NCBI RefSeq assembly: GCF_009755605.1
Contig: NZ_WPNZ01000019.1
Span: forward strand, 1 to 64,000
From: Streptomyces typhae
GTDB lineage: Bacteria > Actinomycetota > Actinomycetes > Streptomycetales > Streptomycetaceae
Direction: 5' to 3'
DNA: 64,000 nucleotides
The translations under genes and the position numbers were made by a program. Numbering within the stretch: the stretch's first letter is position 1; each line of letters starts with the position of its first letter. Shown one piece after another: positions 25,701-32,981 of this stretch. The notes below the pieces were generated by a model. It worked only from the letters and a program-made list of their open reading frames with translations, did no database searches and was not told the origin of the DNA.

Positions 25701-27078
25701 GGGGTTCCAGGCCGTGCCGGAGGATCTCGTCGACGTGTCCGGCCAGCGCCTCCGCCGTGAGGTCCCCGTCGAACACGTCGTCGGCGTAGTCCAGGTCGAC
25801 GCGCAGACCGGGCTCGTCGTCGAAGGCCTGCACCATGACCGACAGCGCGTCGGCCGCGTGGACGGGGGCCATGACGGTGGTCGTGCGGGCCACCCCCGGT
25901 ATCTCCCGCGGCCGGGGGAAGCGCAGATAGGACACGGTCACGTCGAACAGCCTGCGTCCGTCGGCGCCCTGCGTGGGCGCCTGCCGGAGGATGTCGCCGA
26001 ACGGCAGCCGCTCGTGCTCCTTGAGCGTGTCGACGCGTGCGCGGACGCGCTCGGCGAGGGCTAGGAGGGGCTCGTCGTCCGCCACCGCGATCCGCACCGG
26101 CAGGTTGTTGGCGAACTCCCCGACGGTCGCGCGCTCCTCGTCGGTCCTGCGGTTGGAGAACGGCACACCGAGCACGACCTCGTGCTCCCGGTGGTAGCGC
26201 GAGAGGCACACCGCGATCGCCGAGAGCAGATACGGGAAGGGCGACGCCCCCGCGTCGACGACGCGCCCGACGACTTCCTCCCCGACGGTGAAGGAGTGCC
26301 TGCCGCGGCCGGGTTGCCGCGCGGTCCGGGAACGCGGGAACAGTGCGGGCGCCACCCCCGCCAAATAGTCGCGGTAGAACGCGCGGTCGCGCTCGCGGTC
26401 CGCTTCCGCCGCCGTGTCGGACGGCGCGGCCAATTCTGCAATGGATTCCCAGTACGAGGATTCCTGGTACGAGGGTTCCGGGGTCGGCGATTCCTGGGCC
26501 GACGATTCCTGGGCCGGTGATTCCTGGCTCGAAGAATCCGGGTGCGCGGGCGATTCGGTCTGCCGCGCCGCGCGCTCACGGTAGTCGGAAAGTATCTGCG
26601 AGGTCACCGCGTTCAGTGCCCAGGCATCGGCCACGATGTGGTGCGCGGTGAGGACGAGATGGACGGCGTCCGGCCCCTCGCTGAGGAGCGCGGCCCGGAA
26701 CAGCGGGCCGCCGCCCCGGACGTCGAGCGGCCGGCCGAGCTCGTGCTCGCACCAGGTCAGGGCGGCGCGGCGGGGGTCCGGCCCGCCCGAGAGGTCGACA
26801 CGCTCGAACGACGGCGCCCAAGCCGCGGGTCCTGCGGGGATCCGCCGGACCCGGGGCACCCCCTCGTCGTCCTCGCCGAACCGCAGCCGGAAGGCGTCGT
26901 GCCCGCCCAGCGCACGGACCAGGCAGGCGCCGAGCAGGTCCCGGTCCACCTCGCCCGTCAGCCGCTCGTGAATCGTCACATTGAATTGGCAGTTCCCCGG
27001 TGTACGCGCTTCCGCCGCCCAGATGTCCCGCTGCTGGCCGGTCAATTCGAGAGTTCTGGATTCCGCTGCGATCCCCAC
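19741..27078 (-). CDS. Bimodular NRPS: C-A(Ser)-T-C-A-T-TE
   Basis: A roughly 2,445-residue synthetase. C1 has HHIVADAW at about 146-153. A1 (TSGSTGRPKG near 643) has pocket residues reading DVWHFSLVDK, identical to the EntF serine code. T1 has GGDSIS near 1041. C2 has HHAILDGG near 1253. A2 (TSGSTGRPKG near 1711) reads DVQVCSHAAK: it shares DVQ and His322 with proline domains but otherwise fits no code I know. T2 has LGASSI near 2107, and the thioesterase has GWSFGG near 2239. I prefer GTG 27078, eight bases after AAGGAG; the frame is open to an ATG at 27147. Starting with a C domain, it probably accepts an acyl donor. Ser plus a ring amino acid fits pyrrolizidine-type synthetases. No MbtH-like gene is in the window. 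Confidence 0.95.
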   Translation of the reverse strand: MGIAAESRTLELTGQQRDIWAAEARTPGNCQFNVTIHERLTGEVDRDLLGACLVRALGGHDAFRLRFGEDDEGVPRVRRIPAGPAAWAPSFERVDLSGGPDPRRAALTWCEHELGRPLDVRGGGPLFRAALLSEGPDAVHLVLTAHHIVADAWALNAVTSQILSDYRERAARQTESPAHPDSSSQESPAQESSAQESPTPEPSYQESSYWESIAELAAPSDTAAEADRERDRAFYRDYLAGVAPALFPRSRTARQPGRGRHSFTVGEEVVGRVVDAGASPFPYLLSAIAVCLSRYHREHEVVLGVPFSNRRTDEERATVGEFANNLPVRIAVADDEPLLALAERVRARVDTLKEHERLPFGDILRQAPTQGADGRRLFDVTVSYLRFPRPREIPGVARTTTVMAPVHAADALSVMVQAFDDEPGLRVDLDYADDVFDGDLTAEALAGHVDEILRHGLEPLDRPLSALPMLTAAEYEDVVRRRQGPTAPYPREKTLHQLFAEQAARTPDLTAVVDDVSGTTLTFAALDRLSNQVARALRAHGAGPGERVAILAERGPELLPGLLGILKSGAAYVPVDPGYPPARIKLLLADCRAKLVLRGDGAAAGTAAPDTDAPVLRISELYRGSAEPLGPTSSSDDLAYVIYTSGSTGRPKGVMVEHHAVVNRLTWMQRRYPVGPGDTLLQKTPISFDVSVWELLWWAVQGARVVLLPPGGEKDPAEIARVVRVHRVSVLHFVPSMLGPFLDLLEESPDRSREAASLASVFCSGEALPPERVTQFQRVFGDEDAPRLVNLYGPTEAAVDVTYFDCPPAAHGPVTRVPIGRPVENTTLYVLDRHDRPQPVGVPGELCVGGVQVARGYLGRPELTAERFVEDPFSPGGRLYRTGDLARLLADGTVEYLGRTDDQVKIRGNRVELGEVQNALVSLPAIRDAVVVDHRPGGGRGPVLVAYCTADDDLDTGALRSALGEVLPGFMIPAHFERLAALPLTPNGKADRKALPAPAVGAYAGEDDAPRTPHEAVLADIWARVLGTDRVGVHADYFVIGGDSISVLRVRALAAKAGIRFTMDDFVQNPTVAALAAAAEISAAPAPGAGHPDAVAAAPEPFALVSPVDRARLETYEDAYPLTRLQLGLLFHSRERQDSATYKDVFRYSLAMPWQEAPFREAFARLVRRHPVLRSSFALAGHSEPLQIVHATVEGGLSVADLRGSTPDGAEAPIHEHVARRRRHDYRFDEAPLYHFRAFVLPDTVELVLSFHHAILDGGSVANLVSELLRDYGHLLGMDLEPVPDTLPPSAALHVAAERAAVESESGRAYWRKELTGAAQPHLESFRPYEAPASDERIEYDLTLPAELVDTVRTTARDRRVPVKAVLFAAHVLLLRAFSGRSDVTTGLVTHGRPDVDGAERTCGLFLNTLPVRVDAEGATWFDVVRHVVERERESHPHRRVPLAVIQEDLGRPGLVDTLFNYIHFQQLGAVFRTPGISSRGFGVWEETNFSLVVNAMVDPVDGSIRLRLDFSGRSFTATQGQLYTDTYLRILRWIVEQPDSAVELSPLAPAAPAARATEPLTDVVRAFEDRARRSPQAQAVVSDGRTWSYAELDRTATRIARGLLAAGVRPGERVGVAMGRTPETVAATLATAKAGCSTVPLDTAYPAARLRDMIEQSGPACVVVDEAHRDALDTTARLVSYESLAAADTDPGAGSALPEIGGDDEVYLLFTSGSTGRPKGVAAPHRSLANLVAWQNAIPSTAEDSRTLQYAPLSFDVSFQELYATLCGGGALVLVGEELRRDMPGLLRLIDKERVDRVHLPYVALQQMAEASDTLGLVPRDLRVLCSSGEQFRMTDEIRRFCASLGEVVLDNHYGPTETHAAAFYEMTGDPRSFPALPPVGRPIHGARLLVLDARMRPVPVGCRGEIYVGGAGLATGYAGRPDLTEERFVTAPDGGERLYRTGDVGMVLPDGNVVCLGRADRQVKVRGYRVEPAEVELVVTEAAAGDPDALTDVAVVPRRNTAGDVFLAAFLVGDPARTDLDAVRRHLRAKLPEYMVPAHFAWLPAVPLTPNGKRDEAALRDLPLAREERGDRVAPRDVHERALAEMLADLLQVPEVGVHDNLFDLGASSITAMRLVVLTEERFGTAIPLSDFIVAPTVAELAERLRATGTVPAAFDPLVAIRPEGTRPPLFFAHPMGGNVLCYVPFAKHLPEDQPFYALQAAGSDVGTEPVRGIERLAADYIAAMRRVQPHGPYHIGGWSFGGFVAFEMARQLHAAGERVGGLVLLDTTALNPGRRPWTDDEALLGWFFWELLWLQHGSATAGDLLPPDLTTLDEKFAFMTGLAVAEGVLPAGSGDAVVRRLFRLYEANWRSAFDYRPEVVDHDVVLVRARDPLPGVLLDMHTAIDSMHADPTNGWQERTAGRLSVIEVEGDHLTIMEEPRVADIVGEVLRAIGLQADDSGRD
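26440..26540 (-). repeat. Degenerate short repeats inside the first condensation domain
   Basis: A run of imperfect GATTCCTGG-based 15- to 30-bp units encodes a hydrophilic Gln/Glu/Ser/Pro stretch (QESPAQESSAQES type), about residues 184-212 of the NRPS. It falls between the HHxxxD active site and the rest of C1, where most condensation domains have no such insert. It is in frame and probably forms a surface loop. Confidence 0.75.
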
Positions 27079-27339
27079 GAACGCCACTCCTTCGCCTGCC
27101 ATTCGTGCGCGAATAGACAACGCCTGCGGACAGGCTAGGCGAGACATACTTTTAGCGGCTACTGCGTGATCGAGTAGGGCGTCCGAACAAACGGGTAGTC
27201 GCCGAATGGCGGGCGGCCACCGGTGCCGCGCGCGTACTCGCGGGGGCTCGCGGGGACCCCGCGGGCCTGCGGGGCGGGCTCGGGCACGCAGGGGTCTCGC
27301 GCAGCGGGTTCAGGCCCGCGGGGATCCTGCGGGGCGGGC
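27079..27339. promoter_or_regulatory. GC-rich intergenic region upstream of the NRPS gene
   Basis: These 261 bases separate the stop of the AfsR-like gene from the NRPS start, both on the minus strand. The left part (about 27110-27200) is more A/T-rich and is the likely NRPS promoter. The right part (about 27255-27350) is made of imperfect direct and inverted copies of a GGCGGGCTCAGGCCCGCGG-like unit that could act as a terminator for the AfsR-like gene. The repeated arms can pair in several registers. Confidence 0.5.
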
Positions 27340-30222
27340 TCAGGCCCGCGGCACAAGACGCAGTTCCGCGAGCGCGGCCGCGGCACCGGCCGCGTGGCCC
27401 GACGAACAGCCCTTGGCGAGCGCCCGGTTCAGATGCCGCTTGGCGGCCTCCCGGTCGCCGCGCAGACGCGCGGCGAGCCCCAGGCCGGTCTCGGCGCGGA
27501 TCTCGCCCCGGCTGTAGGCCCGTTCGGCCGAGACGGCGAGCGCGCGCTCGTACAACTCCGACGCCCGCTCGGCGTGCCCTGCGGCGAGGGCGGTCTCGCC
27601 GAGCCACGACAACGCCTCGACGACCTCGGTCCACAGCCCGAGCTCCTCGGCGACGAGGAGCCCTTCCCGGTGCAGGCGCTCCGTCCGGGCGTGGTCGCCG
27701 TCGCGCTCGGCGGCCAGCGCCAGGGACCGGGTGGCCCGCAACTGCCCCCAGCGGTCGCCGACTTCGTGGAAGAGGGCGGCCCCCAGCTCGGCGTGCGACT
27801 CGGCGCGGTCACGCACGTGGCCGGCCAGCTCGACCAGCGCCGCGGCCTCGCCCCAGCGGTCGTCGGCGGCACGCGCGCCGGCCAGGCTCGCCTCCACCAG
27901 GACGCGCCCCTCGCGAGTGCGGCCGAGGCCGGTCAGGCCGGTACCGACGAACCACTGCAGCCGGGCCCGCAGCACCGGATCGCCGAGACCGGCCGTCGGG
28001 TCCGCACCGGGCTGCACCGGCGCGGTGCCGGCCGACGACGTGCGCAGCTCGATGCCGGCCAGCCAGGACCGAGCGGTCAGACGCGCGAGGGGGGCAACGT
28101 CGCCGGGGGCGGCGAGGGCCGACTGGAGCGACCTGCGGGCCTCGGTGAGCCGTCCCCGCAGGAACCAGTACCACGTCAGGGCGTTCACCAGGCGCAGCGC
28201 GTACCCGGTGGCGTTCTCGGCGGCCGCGAGGTCCAGGGCGCGGCGCAGGTTGACCGTCTCCGCGTCCAGGCGCTCCAGGCAGTGCCGCTGCTCCGGGCCG
28301 CGCAGGAGCTCGGCCTCCCGTTCGGCGAGTTCCGCGTAGCACCGCAGGAACCGCGCGCGGACGGCGCCGGCCTCACCGGCCTCCGCGAGGCGCTCGGCGC
28401 TGTAGGCGGCCACCGATTCGAGCAGCCGGAACCGGTCCGACTCCCGTACCACCAGGGAGCGGTCCACCAGGCGCGACAGCAGGTCGGGCACCCGCTCGGC
28501 GGGCAGGTCCGGTCCGGCGCAGACGGCCTCGGCGGACCTCAGGGTGCAGCCGTCGGCGTGCACGGACAGGCGCCGCAGCACGGTCTGCTCGTCCGGGGTG
28601 AGGAGCTGCCAGCTCCAGTCGAGCATGCCCCGCAGGGTCTGCTGCCGGGCGGGCAGGCCGCGCGCCCGGACCTCGGGCCGGGTGAACCGGGCGTCCAGGC
28701 AGGCGGCGAGCTCCTGCGGGCTGAGCGTGCGCAGCCGCGACGCCACGAGTTCCAGGGCCAGCGGAATGCCGTCGAGGCGGCGGCAGATGGTGGCGACGGC
28801 CGGTGCGTTGTCCGTGTCGAGGGCGAAGCCGGGCGCCGCCGCCGCGGCCCGCTCCAGGAACAGCTCGACGGCGCTGGACCGGGCGACCGCCGCCGGATCG
28901 CCGGTCTCCGGCAACGCGAGCGGCGGCACCGGATGCACCACCTCGCCGGGGATGTCGAGGGCTTCCTGGCTGGTGACGAGGAGATGCCCGCCGGGCACCG
29001 TCGACAGGACGGCACCGGCGAACACGGCGACCGGCTCGACGAGATGCTCGCAGTTGTCGAGGAGGATCAGCAGGCGCTTCCCGGCCACCGCCTGGCACAG
29101 CCAGCCCACCAGGTCGTCCAGGTTCGGCTCCGTCGCCGCGGTGTCGCACAGACCCAGCGTCGTGATGACCCGCTCGGCGATGTCGTCGGGAGCCGACGTC
29201 CCGCCCAGACCGGCCAGTTCGACCAGCCACACCCCGTCGGTGAACCGCTCCGTCATGCCGCGCGCCGCCGCGATGGCGAGCCGCGTCTTCCCGACCCCGC
29301 CGAGCCCCGTGAGCGTGACGAGACGGGTGTGCGCGTCCGCGCCGAGGCGTGCCCGGACCTGCCCGACCGCCTCCCGCCTGCCGATCAACGAGGTCAGCGT
29401 CGTGGGCAGATTCGTACGGCACGACGACGACTCGACGGACGGCGACGCCAGGTGCGGCTCCTGGCGCAGGATCGCCTCGTGCAGCGCGGCGACCGCGGGA
29501 CCGGGCGACGCCCCCAGCTCCTCCACCAGATGGCGCCGCAGCTCCTGGAAGCTCTGCAACGCGTCGCTCTGCCGTCCCGACCGGTACAGCGCGCGCATGT
29601 GGGCCATCCGCAGGCGTTCCCGCAGCGGATGCCGCGCCACCAGGTCGCCGAGCTCCGCGGCGAGCGCCGTGTGGTCGCCGAGGGTAAGCCGCACCTCGGC
29701 CTGGTCCTCCACCACGGTCAGCCGCAGCTCCTCCAGACGGGCGATCTCACTGCGGGCGAAGAGGGACTCGGCGACGTCGGCGTAGGCCGGGCCCCGCCAC
29801 AGCGCGAGCGCGTCGGCGAACAGGTTCCCCTTCACCGCCGGTTCCTCGTGGGCGCGGGCACGCTCCGCCAGTTCCTGGAACCGCACGGCGTCGACCACGC
29901 CGGAGGGCCCGCCCGACCCGTCCGTGCCGTCGGCGCCCCGGGTGCTGCCGGCGAGGAGCAGCCGGTAGCCCGCGGGCTCGCGCACGACCTGCTCCCGGCC
30001 GAGCACCCGGCGCAGCTGGGAGACCTTGGTCTGCAGCGTGTTGACCGACCCGTCCGGCGGATTGCCCGCCCACAGGTCGTCGATGAGCCGGTCCGCGGGG
30101 ACGGGACCGCCCTCGTGGATCAGCAGGTTCGCCAGCAGGGCGCGCACTTTCACTTCGGGGACTTTGACCGGCCGCCCTTCGGCGTCCCAGACGGCCAGCG
30201 GGCCGAGCACCCCGTAACGCAT
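27340..30222 (-). CDS. AfsR/SARP-family regulator (BTAD, NB-ARC, TPR)
   Basis: A 960-residue regulator. The N-terminus (MRYGVLGPLAVWD) opens an OmpR-like winged helix followed by a bacterial transcriptional activation domain to about residue 245. An NB-ARC ATPase follows (Walker A LTGLGGVGKTRL near 307, Walker B LLILLDNCEHL near 390), then helical TPR-like repeats to the C-terminus. The ATG at 30222 gives the canonical start; a longer frame would run across the divergent MFS promoter. Large regulators of this type integrate nucleotide binding with DNA binding at direct heptameric repeats. It is divergent from the DHA2 exporter and lies upstream of the NRPS, so it is probably pathway-specific. 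Confidence 0.93.
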   Translation of the reverse strand: MRYGVLGPLAVWDAEGRPVKVPEVKVRALLANLLIHEGGPVPADRLIDDLWAGNPPDGSVNTLQTKVSQLRRVLGREQVVREPAGYRLLLAGSTRGADGTDGSGGPSGVVDAVRFQELAERARAHEEPAVKGNLFADALALWRGPAYADVAESLFARSEIARLEELRLTVVEDQAEVRLTLGDHTALAAELGDLVARHPLRERLRMAHMRALYRSGRQSDALQSFQELRRHLVEELGASPGPAVAALHEAILRQEPHLASPSVESSSCRTNLPTTLTSLIGRREAVGQVRARLGADAHTRLVTLTGLGGVGKTRLAIAAARGMTERFTDGVWLVELAGLGGTSAPDDIAERVITTLGLCDTAATEPNLDDLVGWLCQAVAGKRLLILLDNCEHLVEPVAVFAGAVLSTVPGGHLLVTSQEALDIPGEVVHPVPPLALPETGDPAAVARSSAVELFLERAAAAAPGFALDTDNAPAVATICRRLDGIPLALELVASRLRTLSPQELAACLDARFTRPEVRARGLPARQQTLRGMLDWSWQLLTPDEQTVLRRLSVHADGCTLRSAEAVCAGPDLPAERVPDLLSRLVDRSLVVRESDRFRLLESVAAYSAERLAEAGEAGAVRARFLRCYAELAEREAELLRGPEQRHCLERLDAETVNLRRALDLAAAENATGYALRLVNALTWYWFLRGRLTEARRSLQSALAAPGDVAPLARLTARSWLAGIELRTSSAGTAPVQPGADPTAGLGDPVLRARLQWFVGTGLTGLGRTREGRVLVEASLAGARAADDRWGEAAALVELAGHVRDRAESHAELGAALFHEVGDRWGQLRATRSLALAAERDGDHARTERLHREGLLVAEELGLWTEVVEALSWLGETALAAGHAERASELYERALAVSAERAYSRGEIRAETGLGLAARLRGDREAAKRHLNRALAKGCSSGHAAGAAAALAELRLVPRA

Positions 30223-30319
30223 GGGCGCAGTGTATCGGCCGGGGACCGTCAGGAAATCGTGCGCGCCGCTCGGCACAGTGCCTCCGCAGGTTGTAGACAT
30301 CGCCACGCTTGGGAGTGCC
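30223..30319. promoter_or_regulatory. Divergent promoter region, AfsR-like gene / DHA2 exporter
   Basis: Only 97 bases separate the two divergent starts, so the promoters must overlap or lie back to back. A GGGAG ribosome-binding site for the exporter is at the right end. I could not identify a definite SARP heptamer array. Confidence 0.5.
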
Positions 30320-32050
30320 ATGAGCCCATCGACCGCAATCAAGGCCGGCCCGCGGGAGTGGGGAGGCCTTGCCGTCCTCTCGCTGCCCACGGTGCTGCTC
30401 GGTCTCGACGTCACCGTGCTGTACCTCGCGCTTCCCTCGCTGGCCCAGGACTTGCGCCCGAACGGCACCGAAGAGCTGTGGATCATGGACGCGTACGGCT
30501 TCCTGATCGCCGGTTTCCTGATCACCATGGGCACCCTCGGTGACCGGATCGGCCGCCGCAAACTGCTGATGATCGGGGCCGCCGCGTTCGGGGCCGTGTC
30601 GGTGGTGGCCGCCTACTCGGGCAGCGCCGAGATGCTGATCGCCGCGCGCGCGGCCCTCGGGATCGCCGGTGCCACACTGATGCCGTCCACCCTGGCCCTG
30701 ATCAGCAACATGTTCACGGATCTGCGGCAGCGCTCGCTGGCCATCGGGGTGTGGGCGACGAGCTTCGCGCTCGGCATGGCCCTCGGCCCCGTGGTCGGCG
30801 GCGCGATGCTCGACCACTTCTGGTGGGGCTCGGCGTTCCTGCTCGCCGTGCCGGTCGCGGTCGTCCTCCTGGTGGCGGCGCCGGTCCTGATCCCCGAGTA
30901 CCGGGCGCCGCAGAACGGCCGGTTCGACCTGCTCAGCGTCGGCCTCTCGCTGCTCGCGATCCTGCCGGTGATCTACGCCGTGAAGCGGTTCGCCAAGGAC
31001 GGCATCGGTGTTCCCACGCTCACCGCCACGGTGCTCGGCCTGGTGTTCGCGGTGCTGTTCGTCCGGCGCCAGGGCAAGCTGGAGAGCCCGCTCCTCGACG
31101 TGCGGCTCTTCACCAACCGTACGTTCAGCGCGGCGCTGAGCGTGCTGCTCGTGGGCCTGGTGGGCGTCGGCGGCTCGATGCTGCTGATCACGCAGCAGCT
31201 CCAGCTCGTGGAGGACCTGGCGCCGGTCGAAGCGGGGCTGTGGATGGGGCCGCCCGCGCTGATGATGTTCGTGGCCGCGATCGGGGCGCCGCTGGTCGCG
31301 CGCCGGGTGCCGCCGGGGATCGTCGTCGCCGTCACCTTGGTGCTGTCCACGGTCGGATACGTGCTGCTCACCCAGGTGGACTCCTCGGGCGGCATCGCCC
31401 TGATGGTGATCGGTTTCGGCCTCGTCTACCTCGGGCTCGGCGCGATCGCGGCCCTCGGTACGGACCTGGTCGTGGGAGCCGCGCCACCGGAGAAGGCCGG
31501 TTCGGCCTCCGCGATGTCGGAGACCGTGCAGGAACTCGGCCTCGCCCTGGGCGTGGCCGTCCTGGGCAGCCTGGCCACCGCGGTCTACCGCGGCCGCATC
31601 GACGACAAGATCCCCGCCGGTACGCCCTCCGACGTGGCCGACACGGCGGGCGACAGCCTCGCGGGCGCGTCCTCGGCGGCGGACCGGATGCCCGCGGGCT
31701 GGTTCGACCAGGCGAAGGAGGCGGCCACCTCGGGGCTGAACGTCGCGATGCTGGTCGCCGCGGTCTGCACCCTGGTGCTCGCGTTCCTGTCCGCCGTGGT
31801 GCTGCGGCATGTCGGCCTCATCGGTGACGAGGAGTCGGGAGACGTGGCGGGGGACGGGTCGGACGGACCGGGTGACCGGCCGGACGGGTCGGGCGACGAG
31901 CGCGGGACCGGCTCCGGCTCCGGCATCGGCTCCGGGTCGGGCACCGAGTCCGTGTCCGGGGCCTCGCCCGGTGACGGGTACGGGACCGGGCGGCGTGCCG
32001 ACGAAGGCGGCGCCGCGGTGGGCGGGCCTGCCGCCAGGTCGGAGGTCTGA
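30320..32050 (+). CDS. DHA2-family (EmrB/QacA-type) drug exporter
   Basis: A 576-residue major facilitator with about 14 membrane segments. It shows the D1 motif region (GLDVTVLYLALPSL), motif A (GTLGDRIGRRKLL) and the antiporter motif C (GPVVGGAMLD), which are hallmarks of the 14-TM drug:H+ antiporters. It starts at ATG 30320. The last 70 or so residues form a hydrophilic tail rich in Gly, Ser and Asp with short repeats, beyond the usual family length. Its position divergent from the AfsR-like regulator suggests it exports the cluster product. Confidence 0.92.
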   Translation: MSPSTAIKAGPREWGGLAVLSLPTVLLGLDVTVLYLALPSLAQDLRPNGTEELWIMDAYGFLIAGFLITMGTLGDRIGRRKLLMIGAAAFGAVSVVAAYSGSAEMLIAARAALGIAGATLMPSTLALISNMFTDLRQRSLAIGVWATSFALGMALGPVVGGAMLDHFWWGSAFLLAVPVAVVLLVAAPVLIPEYRAPQNGRFDLLSVGLSLLAILPVIYAVKRFAKDGIGVPTLTATVLGLVFAVLFVRRQGKLESPLLDVRLFTNRTFSAALSVLLVGLVGVGGSMLLITQQLQLVEDLAPVEAGLWMGPPALMMFVAAIGAPLVARRVPPGIVVAVTLVLSTVGYVLLTQVDSSGGIALMVIGFGLVYLGLGAIAALGTDLVVGAAPPEKAGSASAMSETVQELGLALGVAVLGSLATAVYRGRIDDKIPAGTPSDVADTAGDSLAGASSAADRMPAGWFDQAKEAATSGLNVAMLVAAVCTLVLAFLSAVVLRHVGLIGDEESGDVAGDGSDGPGDRPDGSGDERGTGSGSGIGSGSGTESVSGASPGDGYGTGRRADEGGAAVGGPAARSEV

Positions 32051-32117
32051 CTCAGCCGGACCCGCACCCATGACCACGCCGCGCCTCCTCCCCTTCCCGT
32101 TCCTCTCCCGCCCTCGG

Positions 32118-32981
32118 CTACTCGGCGACTTCCGCCACCACGTTCCGCGCCAGCTGGATGAAGGAGTGCAGAGCCGGATGCCGGTTGTTGGACGCCCAGA
32201 CCAGATAGACCGGCACCGGCGGCGCGTCGGGAACGGGGAGGTAGCTGATCTCGGCGTGCGGGTGCATCCAGGCGGTGGAGGCCGGTGTCACCCCGATACC
32301 GACACCGGCGGCGATGTAGCTCTGCCAGTCGTCGATGGTGTCGACCTCCACCGCCACCACGGGCTGTCTGCCCTCCTGCCACAGTTCGAGGTTGGTGGTG
32401 CCGGAGAAGGAGTTGATCACCAGCGGGTAGTCGGCGAGGTCCGGCAGGCATATCTTGCCCCGCCCGGCCAGGGCACTGCCCGCGGGCACGGCGACCACCC
32501 GCGGCTCCATCACCAGGAGCTCCTCGCGCAGGTTCCGGCGCTGGGCGTGGGTGCGCATGATGGCCACGTCCGAGAGGCCGCTGGTGAGTCCGCCCGCGGG
32601 GTCGTCGACCCGCTTCAGGCGCACCATCACGTCCGGGTTGACCTCCTGCCACCGGCGCAGGATCTCGCTGGTGTACACACCGGCGGCCGACCAGGCGTAG
32701 CCGACGCGCAGGGCGCGCACGCGGTGCATGTCGGTGCGCATGGCGTCGTCGAACGCGGTGACGGCGGCGTCGGCCTTGGCGCAGAACATCTTGCCGGCCA
32801 CCGTGGGCTGCACGCCTTCCGCGGAACGCTCCAACAGGGGTTGTCTCACATGCCGTTCCAACTCCGCGAGCCTGCGGGAAACCGCCGACTGGGCCATGTG
32901 GAGCCTCGTGGCCGCCTTCGAGATGCTGCCTTCGTCGACCGCCATGAGGAACGTCCTGAGGTGGTGAATTCCAACGGCCAT
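32118..32981 (-). CDS. LysR-family transcriptional regulator (second)
   Basis: A 287-residue LysR regulator with an N-terminal helix-turn-helix (HHLRTFLMAVDEGSISKAAT, RLHMAQSAVSRRLAELE) and an effector-binding domain. The ATG at 32981 has AAAGGAAA upstream and yields the canonical MAVGIHHLRTF start. It is convergent with the DHA2 exporter and faces a 1.3 kb region with no convincing gene, so no divergent target is obvious. It may mark the right border of the metabolite cluster. Confidence 0.92.
   Translation of the reverse strand: MAVGIHHLRTFLMAVDEGSISKAATRLHMAQSAVSRRLAELERHVRQPLLERSAEGVQPTVAGKMFCAKADAAVTAFDDAMRTDMHRVRALRVGYAWSAAGVYTSEILRRWQEVNPDVMVRLKRVDDPAGGLTSGLSDVAIMRTHAQRRNLREELLVMEPRVVAVPAGSALAGRGKICLPDLADYPLVINSFSGTTNLELWQEGRQPVVAVEVDTIDDWQSYIAAGVGIGVTPASTAWMHPHAEISYLPVPDAPPVPVYLVWASNNRHPALHSFIQLARNVVAEVAE

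Noticed and set aside
21245..26209. A 1,654-codon minus-strand frame within the NRPS gene
   Set aside because: It is an alternative frame of the NRPS gene, rich in Arg/Pro/Ala, with no NRPS motifs in that frame.
19741..27078. Search for an MbtH-like gene near the NRPS
   Set aside because: No 60-80-residue frame with the conserved Trp pattern was found in any intergenic space, so none is reported; the NRPS may be MbtH-independent or use one encoded elsewhere.
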